Shown: positions 6,874-7,667 of the stretch, one piece after another
Position numbering within the stretch: position 1 is the stretch's first letter
Layout of the letters: each line of letters begins with the position of its first letter
Assembly (NCBI GenBank): GCA_046154545.1
Contig: JBJXGC010000244.1
Coordinates: 1 to 7,667 of the forward strand
DNA from: JBJXGC01 sp046154545
GTDB taxonomy: Bacteria > Chloroflexota > Dehalococcoidia > Tepidiformales > Tepidiformaceae
DNA: 7,667 bases
Direction of reading: 5' to 3'
Translations under genes and position numbers: made by a program
The notes under the pieces: generated by a model
Databases searched by the model: none
What the model saw: only the letters and a program-made list of their open reading frames with translations
Told to the model about the DNA's origin: nothing

Positions 6874-7353
6874 GTGTCCGACCGCCCTTTCAGCGTCCTC
6901 GGCATCCAGCAGATCGCCGTCGGCGCCCTCGACAAGCAGGACCTGCGCACCTTCTGGATCGACGTCATGGGCCTCACCGTCACCGGGACGTTCCGCAGCG
7001 AGTCGGAGAACGTCGATGAGGACATCGCCGTCGCCGGTTCCGGCCCGCTCAAAGTCGAAGTCGATCTGATGCAGCCGATCGACCCGGAGAAGAAGCCGGC
7101 CGTCCACATTCCGCAGCTCAACCACATCGGACTCTGGATCGACGACCTTCGCGCGGCCGTGGCCTGGATGGACACGAAGGGTGTGCGCTTCACGCCGGGC
7201 GGCATCCGCAAGGGCGCCTCCGGCTTCGATGTCTGCTTCGTCCATCCCAAGGGCAACGAACAGACGCCGATCGGCGCCGGTGGCTGCCTCGTCGAACTCG
7301 TCCAGGCGCCACCCGAAGTGATCGACGCCTTCAAGCGCGTAGCCGCCCACTAA
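6874..7353 (+). CDS. VOC-fold protein, methylmalonyl-CoA epimerase-like
   Basis: A 159-aa single-domain VOC protein beside the mutase B12 subunit. Module 1 begins VLGIQQIAVGALDKQDLRTF (8-27) and ends VEVDLMQP (61-68). Module 2 begins LNHIGLWIDDLRAAVAWMD (82-100) and ends GGCLVELVQAP (136-146). The general plan, including FVHPKG (122-127), resembles methylmalonyl-CoA epimerase. His84 and Glu141 match the second-module metal ligands, but the first-module His is replaced by Gln13. The residue at the second position (Glu62 or Asp64) is not the expected Gln by my alignment. It starts at GTG with GGAGGG (6861-6866) 7 nt upstream, a very good RBS. It ends 21 bp before the next ATG, so the two genes are probably one operon. 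An epimerase role is the leading guess from context; a related CoA-substrate VOC enzyme is the alternative. Confidence 0.85.
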   Translation: MSDRPFSVLGIQQIAVGALDKQDLRTFWIDVMGLTVTGTFRSESENVDEDIAVAGSGPLKVEVDLMQPIDPEKKPAVHIPQLNHIGLWIDDLRAAVAWMDTKGVRFTPGGIRKGASGFDVCFVHPKGNEQTPIGAGGCLVELVQAPPEVIDAFKRVAAH

Positions 7354-7374
7354 ACTGACCGCAGGGAACGCAAC

Positions 7375-7667
7375 ATGAGTGCTCCAGCAACCACGAAGAT
7401 CCGTGTCCTCATCGCCAAGCCGGGCCTCGACGGCCACGACCGTGGCGCCAAGGTCGTCGCCCGCGCCCTCCGCGACGGGGGCTGTGAAGTCATCTATACG
7501 GGGATCCGCCAGACGCCCGAGATGATCGCCGAGGCGGCCCTCCAGGAGGATGTCGATGTGGTCGGCCTGAGCATCCTCTCGGGCGCCCACCTCGAACTCT
7601 TCCCGCGCGTCGTCGCCGAGCTGAAGAAGCGCAAGGTCGATGACGTCCTCCTCTTCTGCGGCGGGAT
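7375..7667 (+). CDS. mcmA2: Cobalamin-binding small subunit of the mutase (3' end cut by window edge)
   Basis: The first 97 residues of a B12-binding domain protein, normally about 130-150 aa. After a short N-terminus it has KIRVLIAKPGLDGHDRGAKV (8-27). This contains the DxHxxG motif (Asp19, His21, Gly24) whose His replaces dimethylbenzimidazole as the lower cobalt ligand. Then come VVGLSILSGAH (62-72) with the SxL motif (Ser66, Leu68), and LLFCGG (92-97), the start of the GGxxP motif. This is the Rossmann-like B12 domain fused to the C-terminus of one-chain mutases; here it is a separate subunit and should pair with the barrel subunit encoded at 2518-4170. The ATG has CAGGGA about 8 nt upstream. 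The preceding VOC gene is 21 bp away. The domain is certain; pairing with the local large subunit is a strong inference. Confidence 0.93.
   Translation, partial: MSAPATTKIRVLIAKPGLDGHDRGAKVVARALRDGGCEVIYTGIRQTPEMIAEAALQEDVDVVGLSILSGAHLELFPRVVAELKKRKVDDVLLFCGG

Noticed and set aside
6838..7590. 250-aa minus-strand open frame opposite the VOC and B12-subunit genes
   Set aside because: It is an antisense shadow; both plus-strand genes have good ribosome binding sites and family motifs.

Overview
The window is GC-rich DNA with GC-ending codons in every gene, consistent with a high-GC free-living bacterium. The split cobalamin-dependent mutase (catalytic barrel and B12-binding domain in separate genes), the many VOC-fold proteins and the 7-bp tandem repeats would fit Chloroflexota. 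That taxonomic guess is an inference, not something read from a marker gene.

Left part (1-1670, minus strand). Reading right to left there is a small hypothetical protein (1670-1266), a crotonase-superfamily acyl-CoA enzyme (1198-341) and a SnoaL/NTF2-like protein cut by the window edge (306-1). The last two are separated by almost nothing but a 34-bp array of the 7-mer caggact, which also supplies the final codons and stop of the crotonase gene. Positions 1671-1971 hold no convincing gene. Two small plus-strand genes follow: a 66-aa zinc-ribbon protein (1972-2172) and a 48-aa charged protein (2282-2428).

Centre (2436-5404, plus strand). A good promoter candidate (CTGACC, 17 bp, TATACT) precedes a tight three-gene operon. 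It encodes the large subunit of a methylmalonyl-CoA mutase-type enzyme (2518-4170), a DinB/DfsB-like four-helix-bundle protein (4170-4706) and a two-domain VOC protein (4703-5404). Both junctions overlap (1 bp and 4 bp), so translation is probably coupled. The large subunit keeps the Tyr and Arg that mark methylmalonyl-CoA mutase rather than isobutyryl- or 2-hydroxyisobutyryl-CoA mutase, but has no B12 domain.

Right part. A minus-strand pair lies between: a P-loop kinase-like protein (6035-5460) and a YciI-family protein (6421-6107), separated by a strong hairpin. After a 452-bp divergent intergenic region full of short repeats comes a second plus-strand unit. It has a one-domain VOC protein resembling methylmalonyl-CoA epimerase (6874-7353), then the B12-binding small subunit of the mutase (7375 to the window end, partial).

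The theme is acyl-CoA metabolism. The two mutase subunits would assemble into one AdoCbl enzyme interconverting methylmalonyl-CoA and succinyl-CoA, a VOC protein could epimerise methylmalonyl-CoA, and the crotonase would act on another CoA thioester. The most notable points are the separation of the mutase subunits with a different VOC gene beside each, altered metal ligands in both VOC proteins, and three different 7-bp tandem repeats. I see no RNA gene, mobile element, CRISPR array or defence system.
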